DNA of 33,970 nucleotides from Candidatus Blackburnbacteria bacterium RIFCSPHIGHO2_01_FULL_43_15b (GCA_001816385.1 MHBW01000010.1:1-33970); one strand, 5' to 3'. Counted from the stretch's first letter, positions 1-6,218 are shown. Notes: generated by a model not told the origin, from the letters alone. A program made the numbers and translations.

Positions 1-27
1 AGACCCAGAAAATGTCTTGGATATTTC

Positions 28-240
28 ACTCCTTTTGAGGTATTCTTAGCTAAGTTAAATAACCAAAGGGTTGTGATTCAATCTGGAATGTAGGGTTTAT
101 CTTAAGCCCTAGAATCATAAGCACAAATATTGTAGTCAAATGCCATAATCCTCTCGGAGGGTTCTTTCGCAAGAAGGATGCAAGGCGCGATACCGTAAAA
201 AGCCGGATTCCGTGCACCCTCCACCGGGAGAGCAAGGAGT
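28..240 (+). ncRNA. candidate structured leader RNA upstream of the RT (msr/msd-like, speculative)
   Basis: No gene is seen in the first 250 bases. Three hairpins can be read directly: an 8-bp stem at 91-111 (one G-U, 5-nt loop), a 4-bp stem at 150-160, and a 5-bp stem at 162-175 with a TCGC loop. The heptamer ACTCCTT at 28-34 is complementary to AAGGAGT at 234-240, which could close the region as retron a1/a2 repeats do; a 7-bp match over this distance can also arise by chance, and the second copy doubles as a Shine-Dalgarno. Retron RTs normally have their msr-msd RNA just upstream. The RNA role is an inference and the left boundary may lie outside the window. Confidence 0.25.
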
Positions 241-250
241 CAGTTTTCGT

Positions 251-1189
251 TTGGCATCTGCCTCACAAAAACTTCTCTTCGCTCTCCCTCTTTTCTCATG
301 TTGTATGTTAAAAGAACGAGCAGATCATCATGGTAATTCTGCAGTAGAACACAGAATATTTGATGGGCGTTGGCGCAGCGTTTTTGAACCCGCCACAGAA
401 GCCGCCCGAGACAACCTGCGGAACCTAGCAACTCGAGTATCCGAATTCGTTTATTCCACACCTCAATTCCAAGAAGTATTTAAACAAAGAGCCGTCCATG
501 GCTTTGTCCCCGACAGAAGCGTCTTAACCCACGCAAAGACTCATCAAACCGCCCAAACCATTGTCCAAATGGACATCTACAGAGCCTTTGAATTCGCAAG
601 AAGAGCCCGTGTAATTACCACCCTGGACAAACTGGGGGCACCAGCCCAACTACAGCAAGAAGTCTCTGGAAAAGCATTTTTCTTTGATCTCGTACCGGCA
701 GGTTTCCCGACCTCTCCCATACTTTTTACTACAGCAATGCTTCCAGCAGATCAAGAACTAATGGATTTTGCCGCAAGACAAGGTTTTGTCTACTCTCGCG
801 ATGTTGACAACTTAGCCTTTTCCTCCCAAAGACCATGGATTAAACAAACCGAGATCGACGTCGCAAGAGAAATCCTGAAGTCACACGGATACGATACCCA
901 CAAAGTACGCGCAGAACACCCAACAACAAAGAGAGCGCTCATGTGTGGAGTTGGTATTTATAAAGGCAGACTATTGATCCCAGGAAAGACGAAAAGAAAC
1001 ATCCAATCAGGGCTTCACCACGCATTGGCCGAGGCTCCGGACAGATTTGTTGCAAAAACGGTAGGTCTGTTGGGAAGAATCATACAAGTAGAACGCCGAG
1101 TGTCAGGGAGTTTGGGTAAATACAAAGAGGCTTTCTTAACAGAACGCTATCGACAACGCCAGCAAAGACGGTGGAAAAAGAGAAAATAA
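251..1189 (+). CDS. divergent retron-like reverse transcriptase with altered YxDD box
   Basis: About 313 aa. The order of blocks matches retron reverse transcriptases: HGFVPDRSVLTHAKTH (retron NAxxH region, here HAKTH), motif A with an acidic residue in IVQMDIYRAFEF, motif B AGFPTSP (usually QGxPTSP), motif C YSRDVDNLAFS, and a C-terminal block MCGVGIYKGRLLIPGKTKR where retrons have VTG and a basic tail. Motif C aligns the usual YADD with DVDN, so the tyrosine and the last aspartate are replaced; the motif A Asp and the first motif C Asp remain. Starts are uncertain: GTG at 212, TTG at 251 (AAGGAG at 234-239, 11 nt before it) and ATG at 305 share the frame; 251 is chosen for the Shine-Dalgarno. 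The stop abuts the trpS stop with no gap. It may be inactive, or a new RT clade. Confidence 0.75.
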   Translation: MASASQKLLFALPLFSCCMLKERADHHGNSAVEHRIFDGRWRSVFEPATEAARDNLRNLATRVSEFVYSTPQFQEVFKQRAVHGFVPDRSVLTHAKTHQTAQTIVQMDIYRAFEFARRARVITTLDKLGAPAQLQQEVSGKAFFFDLVPAGFPTSPILFTTAMLPADQELMDFAARQGFVYSRDVDNLAFSSQRPWIKQTEIDVAREILKSHGYDTHKVRAEHPTTKRALMCGVGIYKGRLLIPGKTKRNIQSGLHHALAEAPDRFVAKTVGLLGRIIQVERRVSGSLGKYKEAFLTERYRQRQQRRWKKRK

Positions 1190-2173
1190 TCAAAGGAGCC
1201 CCATTACTTTTTTTACTTCGACCACGGTTTGTGAGGCAACCTTGCGGGCTTTTCCAGCACCTTCTAAAATTATACGATCCACTTTTTCTATATCAGCTTC
1301 CAGCGCGGTGCGTCTTTGCTGAATCGGTTTAAGTTCAGCAAAAATTGCTTCTGCAATCTCTGCCTTCAGGTCTCCATACCTAATCCCGCTTGTGGTGTAC
1401 TGTTCTTTTAGCTCATGCACTCTCGTGTCCCCCAGGAACAGTTCTGCAAACTTGAGCAAACTTGCTACACCACCCTCTATTGGGACGCTTTCCCCCTTGC
1501 CGCTATCAGTGGGAACTCGGGCTAATCGCTCTCTGATAGTTTCCAGACTGTCAGTTAGCAAAATTGCACTGCCTTCCACACTTTTAGCCATCTTCCCTTC
1601 TCCGGTTAAAGAAGGCACATACTCACCACTCGTTGCAAATCTTTGAGGTTCCGGCAAATTCAAACCATATCGGTCATTCATTTTTTGCGCAACCTCGCGG
1701 GCAACTTCCAAATGCGGCTCCTGATCAATTCCTACAGGCACAAGGGAGGCTTTGTAGGCCAGAATGTCAGCCGCCATCAAAACCGGGTAATATAAAAGCG
1801 CCATGTTAACGTTTTCAGGATAGCTTTTTACCTTCTCTTTAAAAGTGGGTAAATGCTGCATGCGGGCTACAGTTATAACCGTGGAGAAAAGATAAGAAAG
1901 CTCAACATGCTGGGGAACTTGAGATTGGATAAAAATTGTTGACTTTTCGGGGTCTAGCCCTGCGGAAAGATAATCCAAAACTACGTCGCGAACCGCAGCT
2001 TGGAAGTTTTCGGGGTTATACGGCACATTTATTGAATGCAAATCCGCCACCATGTAAAAAGTCTCATATGAAGGGTCCTCCTGCAAAGCCAGCATACCTT
2101 TTACGGCACCAAGATAGTTCCCCAAGTGGAGGCGTCCATTCGCACGTATTCCTGATAAAACTCGTTTTGTCAT
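1190..2173 (-). CDS. trpS: tryptophanyl-tRNA synthetase
   Basis: Charges tRNA-Trp in the cytoplasm. At 327 aa it has the usual bacterial TrpS length. The class I signature is near the N-terminus (SGIRANGRLHLGNYLG, the HIGH equivalent) and the second signature is GKMAKS (KMSKS equivalent). DIQAYKA-like and QEPHLEVAR segments typical of TrpS are present (ILAYKASLVPVGIDQEPHLEVARE). The frame is open upstream to 2227, but that extension lies in a palindromic repeat and is not TrpS-like, so the ATG at 2173 before TKRVLSGIR is the start. It is convergent with the RT gene, stop against stop. Confidence 0.96.
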   Translation of the reverse strand: MTKRVLSGIRANGRLHLGNYLGAVKGMLALQEDPSYETFYMVADLHSINVPYNPENFQAAVRDVVLDYLSAGLDPEKSTIFIQSQVPQHVELSYLFSTVITVARMQHLPTFKEKVKSYPENVNMALLYYPVLMAADILAYKASLVPVGIDQEPHLEVAREVAQKMNDRYGLNLPEPQRFATSGEYVPSLTGEGKMAKSVEGSAILLTDSLETIRERLARVPTDSGKGESVPIEGGVASLLKFAELFLGDTRVHELKEQYTTSGIRYGDLKAEIAEAIFAELKPIQQRRTALEADIEKVDRIILEGAGKARKVASQTVVEVKKVMGLL

Positions 2174-2178
2174 GTTCG

Positions 2179-2225
2179 TAGTAGCGCACACGCCTACTCC
2201 GTAGTAGCGCAATTCATTGCGCACC
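2179..2225. repeat. composite palindromic repeat, two units
   Basis: Two tandem units both begin TAGTAGCG. The first (2179-2198) folds with AGTAG against CTACT and a bulged C. The second (2202-2225) has the stem GCGCAAT/ATTGCGC. The junction is CCTACTCCGTAGTAGCG. The same architecture recurs at 32741-32792 and as a single unit at 6151-6174, with different but self-complementary stem bases. It occupies the bases just upstream of the trpS start codon and reads in frame with it. Confidence 0.75.
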
Positions 2226-2310
2226 ATCTTATTTTACACAAGTTTGACGTCTTTTGTCATTTCGAGCTTAAGCGAGCACTCTCCCTCCCAAAAAAGGGTA
2301 AATTTTAGTG

Positions 2311-2316
2311 TATAAT
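2311..2316 (+). promoter_or_regulatory. -10 box, leaderless MNT/HEPN promoter
   Basis: A perfect TATAAT ends 6 nt before the ATG at 2323, so transcription would start at or next to the start codon. No Shine-Dalgarno precedes that ATG and no good -35 hexamer is visible. Confidence 0.6.
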
Positions 2317-2322
2317 CTAAAC

Positions 2323-2628
2323 ATGGTTACAAATACAAACGACATACTAAATTTAATAAATGCAAAGAAAGCTGCCATTGGCAAACTTGGCATAACAAAA
2401 GTCGGACTATTTGGCTCATTTTCTCGTGGAGATCAAAACCAAAAAAGTGACGTTGACCTGCTTGTAGAATTCGATAAAGATAAAAAAAACTACCGAAATT
2501 ATATGGGCTTTGTAAGATTGGTAGAAAACCTTTTGGGAAGAGAAGTAGAGGTTGTAACCCCAGAGTCTCTGAGTCCATACATTGCCACACATATTAAAAA
2601 AGAAGTTAAATATGTCAAAACGGCCTGA
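2323..2628 (+). CDS. MNT-type nucleotidyltransferase, antitoxin partner of HEPN
   Basis: 101 aa with the minimal nucleotidyltransferase signature VGLFGSFSRGDQNQKSDVDLLVEF near residues 27-50: GSFSRG, then the metal-binding pair D43/D45 in SDVD. In HEPN-MNT modules the MNT protein neutralises the HEPN RNase, in studied cases by AMPylating it. The next gene starts 17 bp inside this one, the normal arrangement. The frame extends to a GTG at 2308, but the -10 box at 2311-2316 makes the ATG at 2323 the likely start, on a leaderless mRNA. Family assignment is firm; AMPylation activity is inferred. Confidence 0.88.
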   Translation: MVTNTNDILNLINAKKAAIGKLGITKVGLFGSFSRGDQNQKSDVDLLVEFDKDKKNYRNYMGFVRLVENLLGREVEVVTPESLSPYIATHIKKEVKYVKTA

Positions 2629-2946
2629 AGAATATTTGAAACATATTTTGGATGAGATCGAGTATCTACTAAAATCTTCCAAAGATATTAACGAAGACAG
2701 GTTCATGGATGACGAAACACTACAAAGGGCATATTCAAGAAGTCTTGAAATCATTGGTGAAGCCACAAAGAAGTTGTCAAAGAATTTACCGACAGACACC
2801 CTCAAATAGACTGGAGTTTAATGGCTGGCATGAGAGATAAACTTATACATCACTATTTTGGCGTTGATTATGCCATTGTTTGGGACGTTATAAAAAACGA
2901 GATCCCTAAACTCAAGCCTCAAATAAAAAGCCTTATTAATTCTTAA
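2612..2946 (+). pseudogene. HEPN toxin, frameshifted
   Basis: The ATG frame reads MSKRPEEYLKHILDEIEYL... to KNLPTDTLK and stops at 2807-2809. One frame over, from about 2797, the sequence continues HPQIDWSLMAGMRDKLIHHYFGVDYAIVWDVI to a stop at 2944-2946. That second part holds the HEPN catalytic Rx4-6H motif (RDKLIH). Adding one base near 2790-2797 would give a normal HEPN protein of about 111 aa. As written, the first frame makes a truncated product of 65 residues that ends before the catalytic Arg-His. Possible explanations are a true inactivating deletion, a programmed shift, or a sequencing error; the first is favoured because other toxins here are also broken. Confidence 0.8.
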
Positions 2947-2955
2947 TGTCCTCTG

Positions 2956-3025
2956 TTGCGGGGCCGGGAGTCGCGCCCGGCCTGCAAGATTATGAGCCTT
3001 GCGTGCAACTCTACACTACCCCGCA
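2956..3025 (-). tRNA. tRNA-Met-like (anticodon CAT), atypical D- and T-loops
   Basis: On the minus strand a 7-bp acceptor (TGCGGGG with CCCCGCA) pairs perfectly and is followed by T8 A9, a D-stem GTGT/GCAC, an anticodon stem CAAGG/TCTTG with loop CTCATAA, and a T-stem CCGGG/CCCGG. The acceptor and 3' end resemble bacterial initiator tRNAs (weak T1-A72 pair, then A73), but the three G-C pairs of the initiator anticodon stem are missing. The D-loop is only AGAGTT, with no GG, and the T-loop is CGCGACT instead of TTCGANT. Total length is 70 nt and no CCA is encoded. It has its own promoter. Confidence 0.7.
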
Positions 3026-3042
3026 TGTTGACTAACAAAGCA

Positions 3043-3071
3043 AGTATACCAAATTAGGCATCACTCATCAA
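3043..3071 (-). promoter_or_regulatory. promoter of the CAT tRNA
   Basis: On the minus strand TTGATG (3071-3066), a 17-nt spacer and TATACT (3048-3043) precede the tRNA by about 18 nt. The -35 lies inside the 3' end of the neighbouring PIN gene. Confidence 0.55.
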
Positions 3072-3483
3072 TTCCGAAACGCTTAAAACCATTCTTTTTG
3101 TAATGCTTGTCGAAACTGAATATGGTATCAATCCTCTCGCGCTTCATAACTGCCATATTTATACAGTCTGTAAAACGAGTGTTTTTAGATGTTTGTCTCT
3201 TGAGAATGTCGAGGCCCGCACGTCTCAAAACTGAATCCACCTCTACAATTTCTGCCGAACTAGCAAGGGTTCTTTCCGCAAATAAAATAGCCTTTTCTAA
3301 GCTTGTGTCTTGGGATATAACAGTTAGAGCCTCACCAAAAGCGGGATCTGAGATTATTACTTTCACACCCCTTCCATCTATTTCCCCACCTAATTTTTCC
3401 GCTATTGCATGACTCGGGTCATCCGGATTAACTAATGCGACCATTGCATCCGCATCAATAAGAATTTTATTTGGCACTTTCAT
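3061..3483 (-). CDS. PIN-domain RNase toxin (VapC-like)
   Basis: 140 aa with the four acidic residues expected of a PIN nuclease: D10 in ILIDADAMV, E51 in FGEALTV, D106 in RFTDCINMAV and D125 in FSFDKHY. PIN toxins cut RNA using metal held by these residues. The gene starts 17 bp inside the upstream RHH-like gene, as in most VapBC-type operons, so both are made from one mRNA. The reading frame and all catalytic positions are intact. The RNA target cannot be told from sequence. Confidence 0.87.
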   Translation of the reverse strand: MKVPNKILIDADAMVALVNPDDPSHAIAEKLGGEIDGRGVKVIISDPAFGEALTVISQDTSLEKAILFAERTLASSAEIVEVDSVLRRAGLDILKRQTSKNTRFTDCINMAVMKRERIDTIFSFDKHYKKNGFKRFGIDE

Positions 3484-3787
3484 TAACGAACTTGTTTATA
3501 TGTTCTATCTCTTTTTTGGTCAAACGAGGCTTATTCTTGCCATAATTCGGAGACTTATCGCCATAGAGATAGTCAAACATGTTGGTGGAAAGGTCTTTTG
3601 GGCCTCTTGCCCCAATAGCTGCTAAATCAAGCAAGAAAGTGCCGGCATTTTCTATCGGTGTTTCCATCTTCAATCCAGCCGCCAAAAATTCTCGTATAAG
3701 CTGAGCTTCACGCTTCCCTTCTTTCCGGGCAGCAATTTCAAGCTCTCTGTCCATTTCAGGGGGTATGTATAACTGTTTCCTGATCAT
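3467..3787 (-). CDS. RHH-type antitoxin of the PIN module
   Basis: 106 aa. The N-terminus RKQLYIPPEMDRELEIAARKEGKREAQLIREFLAAGL has the strand plus two helices of ribbon-helix-helix (CopG/Arc) DNA-binding proteins. The remaining charged tail (GDKSPNYGKNKPRLTKKEIEHINKF) would bind and cover the toxin. It is first in the operon and overlaps the toxin start. The ATG follows a run of three TATAAT boxes 7 bp apart, so this protein probably represses its own promoter there. Confidence 0.8.
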   Translation of the reverse strand: MIRKQLYIPPEMDRELEIAARKEGKREAQLIREFLAAGLKMETPIENAGTFLLDLAAIGARGPKDLSTNMFDYLYGDKSPNYGKNKPRLTKKEIEHINKFVNESAK

Positions 3788-3822
3788 ACATTATACATTA
3801 TACATTATACAGCATTTGTCAA
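3788..3822 (-). promoter_or_regulatory. iterated TATAAT promoter/operator
   Basis: The minus strand carries TATAAT three times at exact 7-bp spacing (3809-3804, 3802-3797, 3795-3790) directly before the ATG at 3787. A perfect TTGACA sits at 3822-3817. Distances from it to the three boxes are 7, 14 and 21 bp, none the ideal 17. The heptamer tandem is a plausible binding array for the RHH antitoxin. The -35 overlaps the -35 of the divergent tRNA promoter. Confidence 0.6.
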
Positions 3823-3844
3823 CATTACGCACTTATGGTAGAAT
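3816..3844 (+). promoter_or_regulatory. promoter of tRNA-Met
   Basis: TTGTCA (3816-3821), a 17-nt spacer and TAGAAT (3839-3844) place the start near 3851, giving a 5' leader of only about 2 nt before the tRNA at 3853. It is back-to-back with the antitoxin promoter and shares its -35 bases. Confidence 0.65.
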
Positions 3845-3852
3845 CATTGCGA

Positions 3853-3924
3853 GGCTGGGTAGCTCAATGGTGGAGCAACGGATTCATATCCCGTAGGTTG
3901 TGAGTTCGATCCTCACCCCAGCCA
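3853..3924 (+). tRNA. tRNA-Met (CAT), elongator type
   Basis: A canonical 72-nt cloverleaf: acceptor GGCTGGG/CCCAGCC, T8 A9, D-arm with GG in its loop, anticodon loop TTCATAT, and T-arm GTGAG-TTCGATC-CTCAC, then A73 and no encoded CCA. The anticodon stem ACGGA/CCCGT has one A-C mismatch next to the loop. A G1-C72 pair argues for elongator rather than initiator. A CAT anticodon could also be a lysidine-modified Ile tRNA, but a tRNA-Ile(TAT) nearby makes that unnecessary. Confidence 0.92.
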
Positions 3925-3929
3925 CAAAT

Positions 3930-4334
3930 TTAGCCTTGGAATAAAGCCTTGTTAAGCTCTGGCAAGAAGGTTTTGACCCATTGCCGCCAAACAGGTAGGT
4001 TTCCCAAACCTCCTTCTTCCACCTGCGGCTCCGGAGGGGAAAAAGTTCTTAAAACATCTTCACCGGGTAAAACCACAATCGTTTCCCCTGGTTTGGCTTT
4101 CCCAAGCTTGTCTCTAGCCTCTTTTTCTATGAAGTCGGGTGAGTTTATACCTTTTTGAATCCCTTGTAATCTTTCTTGCTCGGCTTGTTCTTGGTCTAAT
4201 TTTTGACGAGCAAGTAAAAGCTCGTTTTGTCGCCCAGAAAGGCTGAAGGCTGTGCGAATAGCTGCCATGGTAATAACAGCTACAATCAAAAATACCCCTC
4301 TTTCTTTAAAAAACCTGAAGATTTTAAACAGCAT
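3930..4334 (-). CDS. FtsB/DivIC-like septum formation protein
   Basis: About 134 aa: a short cytoplasmic start, one membrane helix (about residues 13-29, FLIVAVITMAAIRTAF), a coiled-coil stretch (QNELLLARQKLDQEQAEQERLQG) and the conserved patch NSPDFIEKEARDKLGKAKPGETIVVLP typical of FtsB/DivIC. These bitopic proteins link FtsL and FtsQ in the divisome. A GTG at 4352 is an alternative start; the ATG at 4334 is preferred because the membrane helix follows it at the usual distance. It is transcribed away from the Xer gene. Confidence 0.85.
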   Translation of the reverse strand: MLFKIFRFFKERGVFLIVAVITMAAIRTAFSLSGRQNELLLARQKLDQEQAEQERLQGIQKGINSPDFIEKEARDKLGKAKPGETIVVLPGEDVLRTFSPPEPQVEEGGLGNLPVWRQWVKTFLPELNKALFQG

Positions 4335-4345
4335 ATTATTGCAGG

Positions 4346-4374
4346 TTGACACTAGCCTCTTTTTATGATAATAT
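4346..4374 (+). promoter_or_regulatory. promoter of the tyrosine recombinase gene
   Basis: A perfect TTGACA at 4346-4351 is followed by GATAAT (4367-4372, 15-nt spacer) or TAATAT (4369-4374, 17-nt spacer). The start would be near 4380, about 6 nt before the ATG at 4386. Confidence 0.55.
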
Positions 4375-4385
4375 GGGATACTTTC

Positions 4386-5270
4386 ATGGCAGTAAACGAA
4401 ACCAACACCAACAACTCCTTACCCTCCCTCCACAGGGAATTCATCCAAGACCTCCAGCAAAGAAGCAGGTCTTCTGCCACCATTTTAGCCTACAATAAAG
4501 ATATTGAACAGTTGGTGGCTCACTTTGCTCAAAACGGCAAAACCGAAGCCCAACAGGTTGTGCCTTCAGACATTGAAGCTTTCCGCGACTCTTTAAACGA
4601 AAAAGGCTACACAGCCAAATCCATTTCTCGTAAACTGAATGCTATTAAAGCTTTTTTCCGTTGGGTTGTGTCCAAAAAGATTTTAGAAAACGATCCGGCC
4701 GCCCCAGTTGCTCACCCCAAATACGACAATCCTCCCCCACGGATATTGACCCGTATGGAATATCGAGCGTTGAGGGATGCTGCTCGTGGAGATAAAAGAA
4801 TTGCAGCCATTATTGAACTCATGCTGCAAACCGGCATCAGAATTGGCGAAGTAGCTAATCTGCACGTTGAAGATGCCAAACCGGATTCTATTTATATCCG
4901 TGCTTATGCCTCACAACCTGCGCGCGAAGTGCCTCTTAACGGTCCGGCCAAAACTTCCCTGGGCGAATACCTTAAAGAGCGCGCTGATGCCAAAAACGAC
5001 CATGTTTTTGTCACCAAAAATAATCGTCCGCTTCTTGTTCGCAATATCAGAAGCTCAATTGACCGCTATTTTAGAGAAGCCGGAATCGAAAGTGCTAAAG
5101 TCAACGATCTTCGCTCAACCTTTATCGCTCAACAGCTAAAAAGCGGGGTTGATGTGGTCACAGTTTCTAAAATTGCCGGCCACAAACGCCTTTCCACAAC
5201 CGAGCGTTATTTGGAATTTGTTGACCGTAAAAACGGCTCCGGCCGCTCCACCCACCTTGAGGAATTGTAA
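4386..5270 (+). CDS. tyrosine recombinase, XerC/XerD type
   Basis: 294 aa, the normal Xer length. It has an N-terminal SAM-like core-binding domain (residues about 10-105) and a catalytic domain with TGIRIGEVANL (R152), NDLRSTF (R243), AGHKRLSTTERYLEF (H266 and nucleophile Y275). Such enzymes resolve chromosome dimers at dif, or integrate elements. The first His of the HxLR box is Asn here (N240). The frame also has an ATG at 4365, but that lies inside the promoter, so 4386 is preferred. With no second Xer and no element boundaries seen, a housekeeping XerCD role is more likely than integration. Confidence 0.92.
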   Translation: MAVNETNTNNSLPSLHREFIQDLQQRSRSSATILAYNKDIEQLVAHFAQNGKTEAQQVVPSDIEAFRDSLNEKGYTAKSISRKLNAIKAFFRWVVSKKILENDPAAPVAHPKYDNPPPRILTRMEYRALRDAARGDKRIAAIIELMLQTGIRIGEVANLHVEDAKPDSIYIRAYASQPAREVPLNGPAKTSLGEYLKERADAKNDHVFVTKNNRPLLVRNIRSSIDRYFREAGIESAKVNDLRSTFIAQQLKSGVDVVTVSKIAGHKRLSTTERYLEFVDRKNGSGRSTHLEEL

Positions 5271-5288
5271 TCGTGCGCAAAAAGCCCT

Positions 5289-6143
5289 CTATCTCACTTC
5301 TCTCTTCTTGCTCACCGCTCCATTAATAGACTCCCAATCCCTATTCTTTCTCACTTTCAAATTCTCCTTCCATGTATCTTCCAAAATAGGTGTGTCCACT
5401 TTAAGGTTGCGGGCAAGCGATAAAAGAGCCACTATATCTTTAGGAAAACATTTCCCTCCAAACCCAAAGTCTCCATCAGGTCCGGGCGTGTTTAGGTGCC
5501 CACCAATCCGGGGATCTTCCTGTACCATTTGCCGCACATGGTCATAATCAATTCCCAAAGCCTGACTAAGACGATAATACTCATTTCCCAACATAATCTT
5601 GGCTGCCAAAAGTGTATTGGCCATATATTTGGCCATTTCAGCAGAAGTGGTATCAGTTAAAAAGTAGATGGATTCGGGGGGCAATACAGACTCATACAAG
5701 GTCTTTATTCGTTCTGCAACAGACAGTTCTGCGCCAATTATTGTTCTATCCGGTTTTAAGAAATCTTCAAAGGGGTGGGCTTCGGTCAAAAATTCCGGAT
5801 TGGAAGCAAAATCAACATCAGGATATTTCTTTTGCAAAGAAGCAGCCGTCCCCGGCACTACCGTAGATTTAATAATAATCACCCGATTCCTCCTCGCTCC
5901 CCCAATTTCCCTTACTACACTCTCAATAACCTCTTCTACAATCGATAAATCAATTCCCGAATAATCTGAAAACATTGGGGTGGGAACACAAATAAAGATA
6001 AGCTCGCTTTTTTCTATTAACTCGGGAAGTTCTACTCCGCCTTCTTTGTGGGGGTCGTGCCACAAAACAGAATGGGCCTTTTTGAAGCCTTCTCCCGTTG
6101 CCTGCCCCACAACTCCCCAGCCAACAATCCCAATATCTGCCAT
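5289..6143 (-). CDS. UDP-glucose/GDP-mannose dehydrogenase-like protein, short form
   Basis: 284 aa. The N-terminal Rossmann fold starts IGIVGWGVVGQA and includes ICVPTP and IIKSTVVPGT; the middle domain includes SNPEFLTEAHPFEDF, AEMAKYMANTLLAAKIMLGNEYY and FGFGGKCFPKD, whose C232 is the catalytic cysteine that oxidises the UDP-sugar C6. The gene stops soon after the central domain, so the C-terminal UDP-binding domain of the roughly 430-aa enzymes is missing. With all catalytic parts present this may be a short family rather than a broken gene. Its substrate is unknown; envelope sugar synthesis is likely. It converges on the Xer gene with an 18-bp gap. Confidence 0.85.
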   Translation of the reverse strand: MADIGIVGWGVVGQATGEGFKKAHSVLWHDPHKEGGVELPELIEKSELIFICVPTPMFSDYSGIDLSIVEEVIESVVREIGGARRNRVIIIKSTVVPGTAASLQKKYPDVDFASNPEFLTEAHPFEDFLKPDRTIIGAELSVAERIKTLYESVLPPESIYFLTDTTSAEMAKYMANTLLAAKIMLGNEYYRLSQALGIDYDHVRQMVQEDPRIGGHLNTPGPDGDFGFGGKCFPKDIVALLSLARNLKVDTPILEDTWKENLKVRKNRDWESINGAVSKKREVR

Positions 6144-6150
6144 AAATAAG

Positions 6151-6174
6151 TAGTAGCGGATTTCAATCCGCGCC
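6151..6174. repeat. palindromic repeat, single unit
   Basis: Starts TAGTAGCG and ends CGCGCC, with the stem GCGGATT/AATCCGC. It is the third locus of the family at 2179-2225 and 32741-32792 and again lies just upstream of a start codon (6143, minus strand). Confidence 0.7.
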
Positions 6175-6218
6175 TTTAAATTGTATCAGGCCTATCTTGG
6201 GCTTGTCGAAGGATTGGA

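Noticed and set aside
251-1189. Diversity-generating retroelement RT
   Set aside because: The motif set (HAKTH, MCG, basic tail) is retron-like, and no template or variable repeat pair was seen near it.
2249-2280. Regulatory hairpin around GCTTAAGC upstream of the MNT gene
   Set aside because: It resembles a common dispersed TCATTTCGAGC-type repeat and is distant from the leaderless promoter; function not supported.
3788-3810. CRISPR-like short repeat array
   Set aside because: The 7-bp units are contiguous with no spacers and form promoter boxes; no cas genes are present.
4386-6143. Integrative element bounded by the Xer gene and a tRNA
   Set aside because: No direct repeat of a tRNA 3' end (att site) was found, and the neighbouring genes are housekeeping types.
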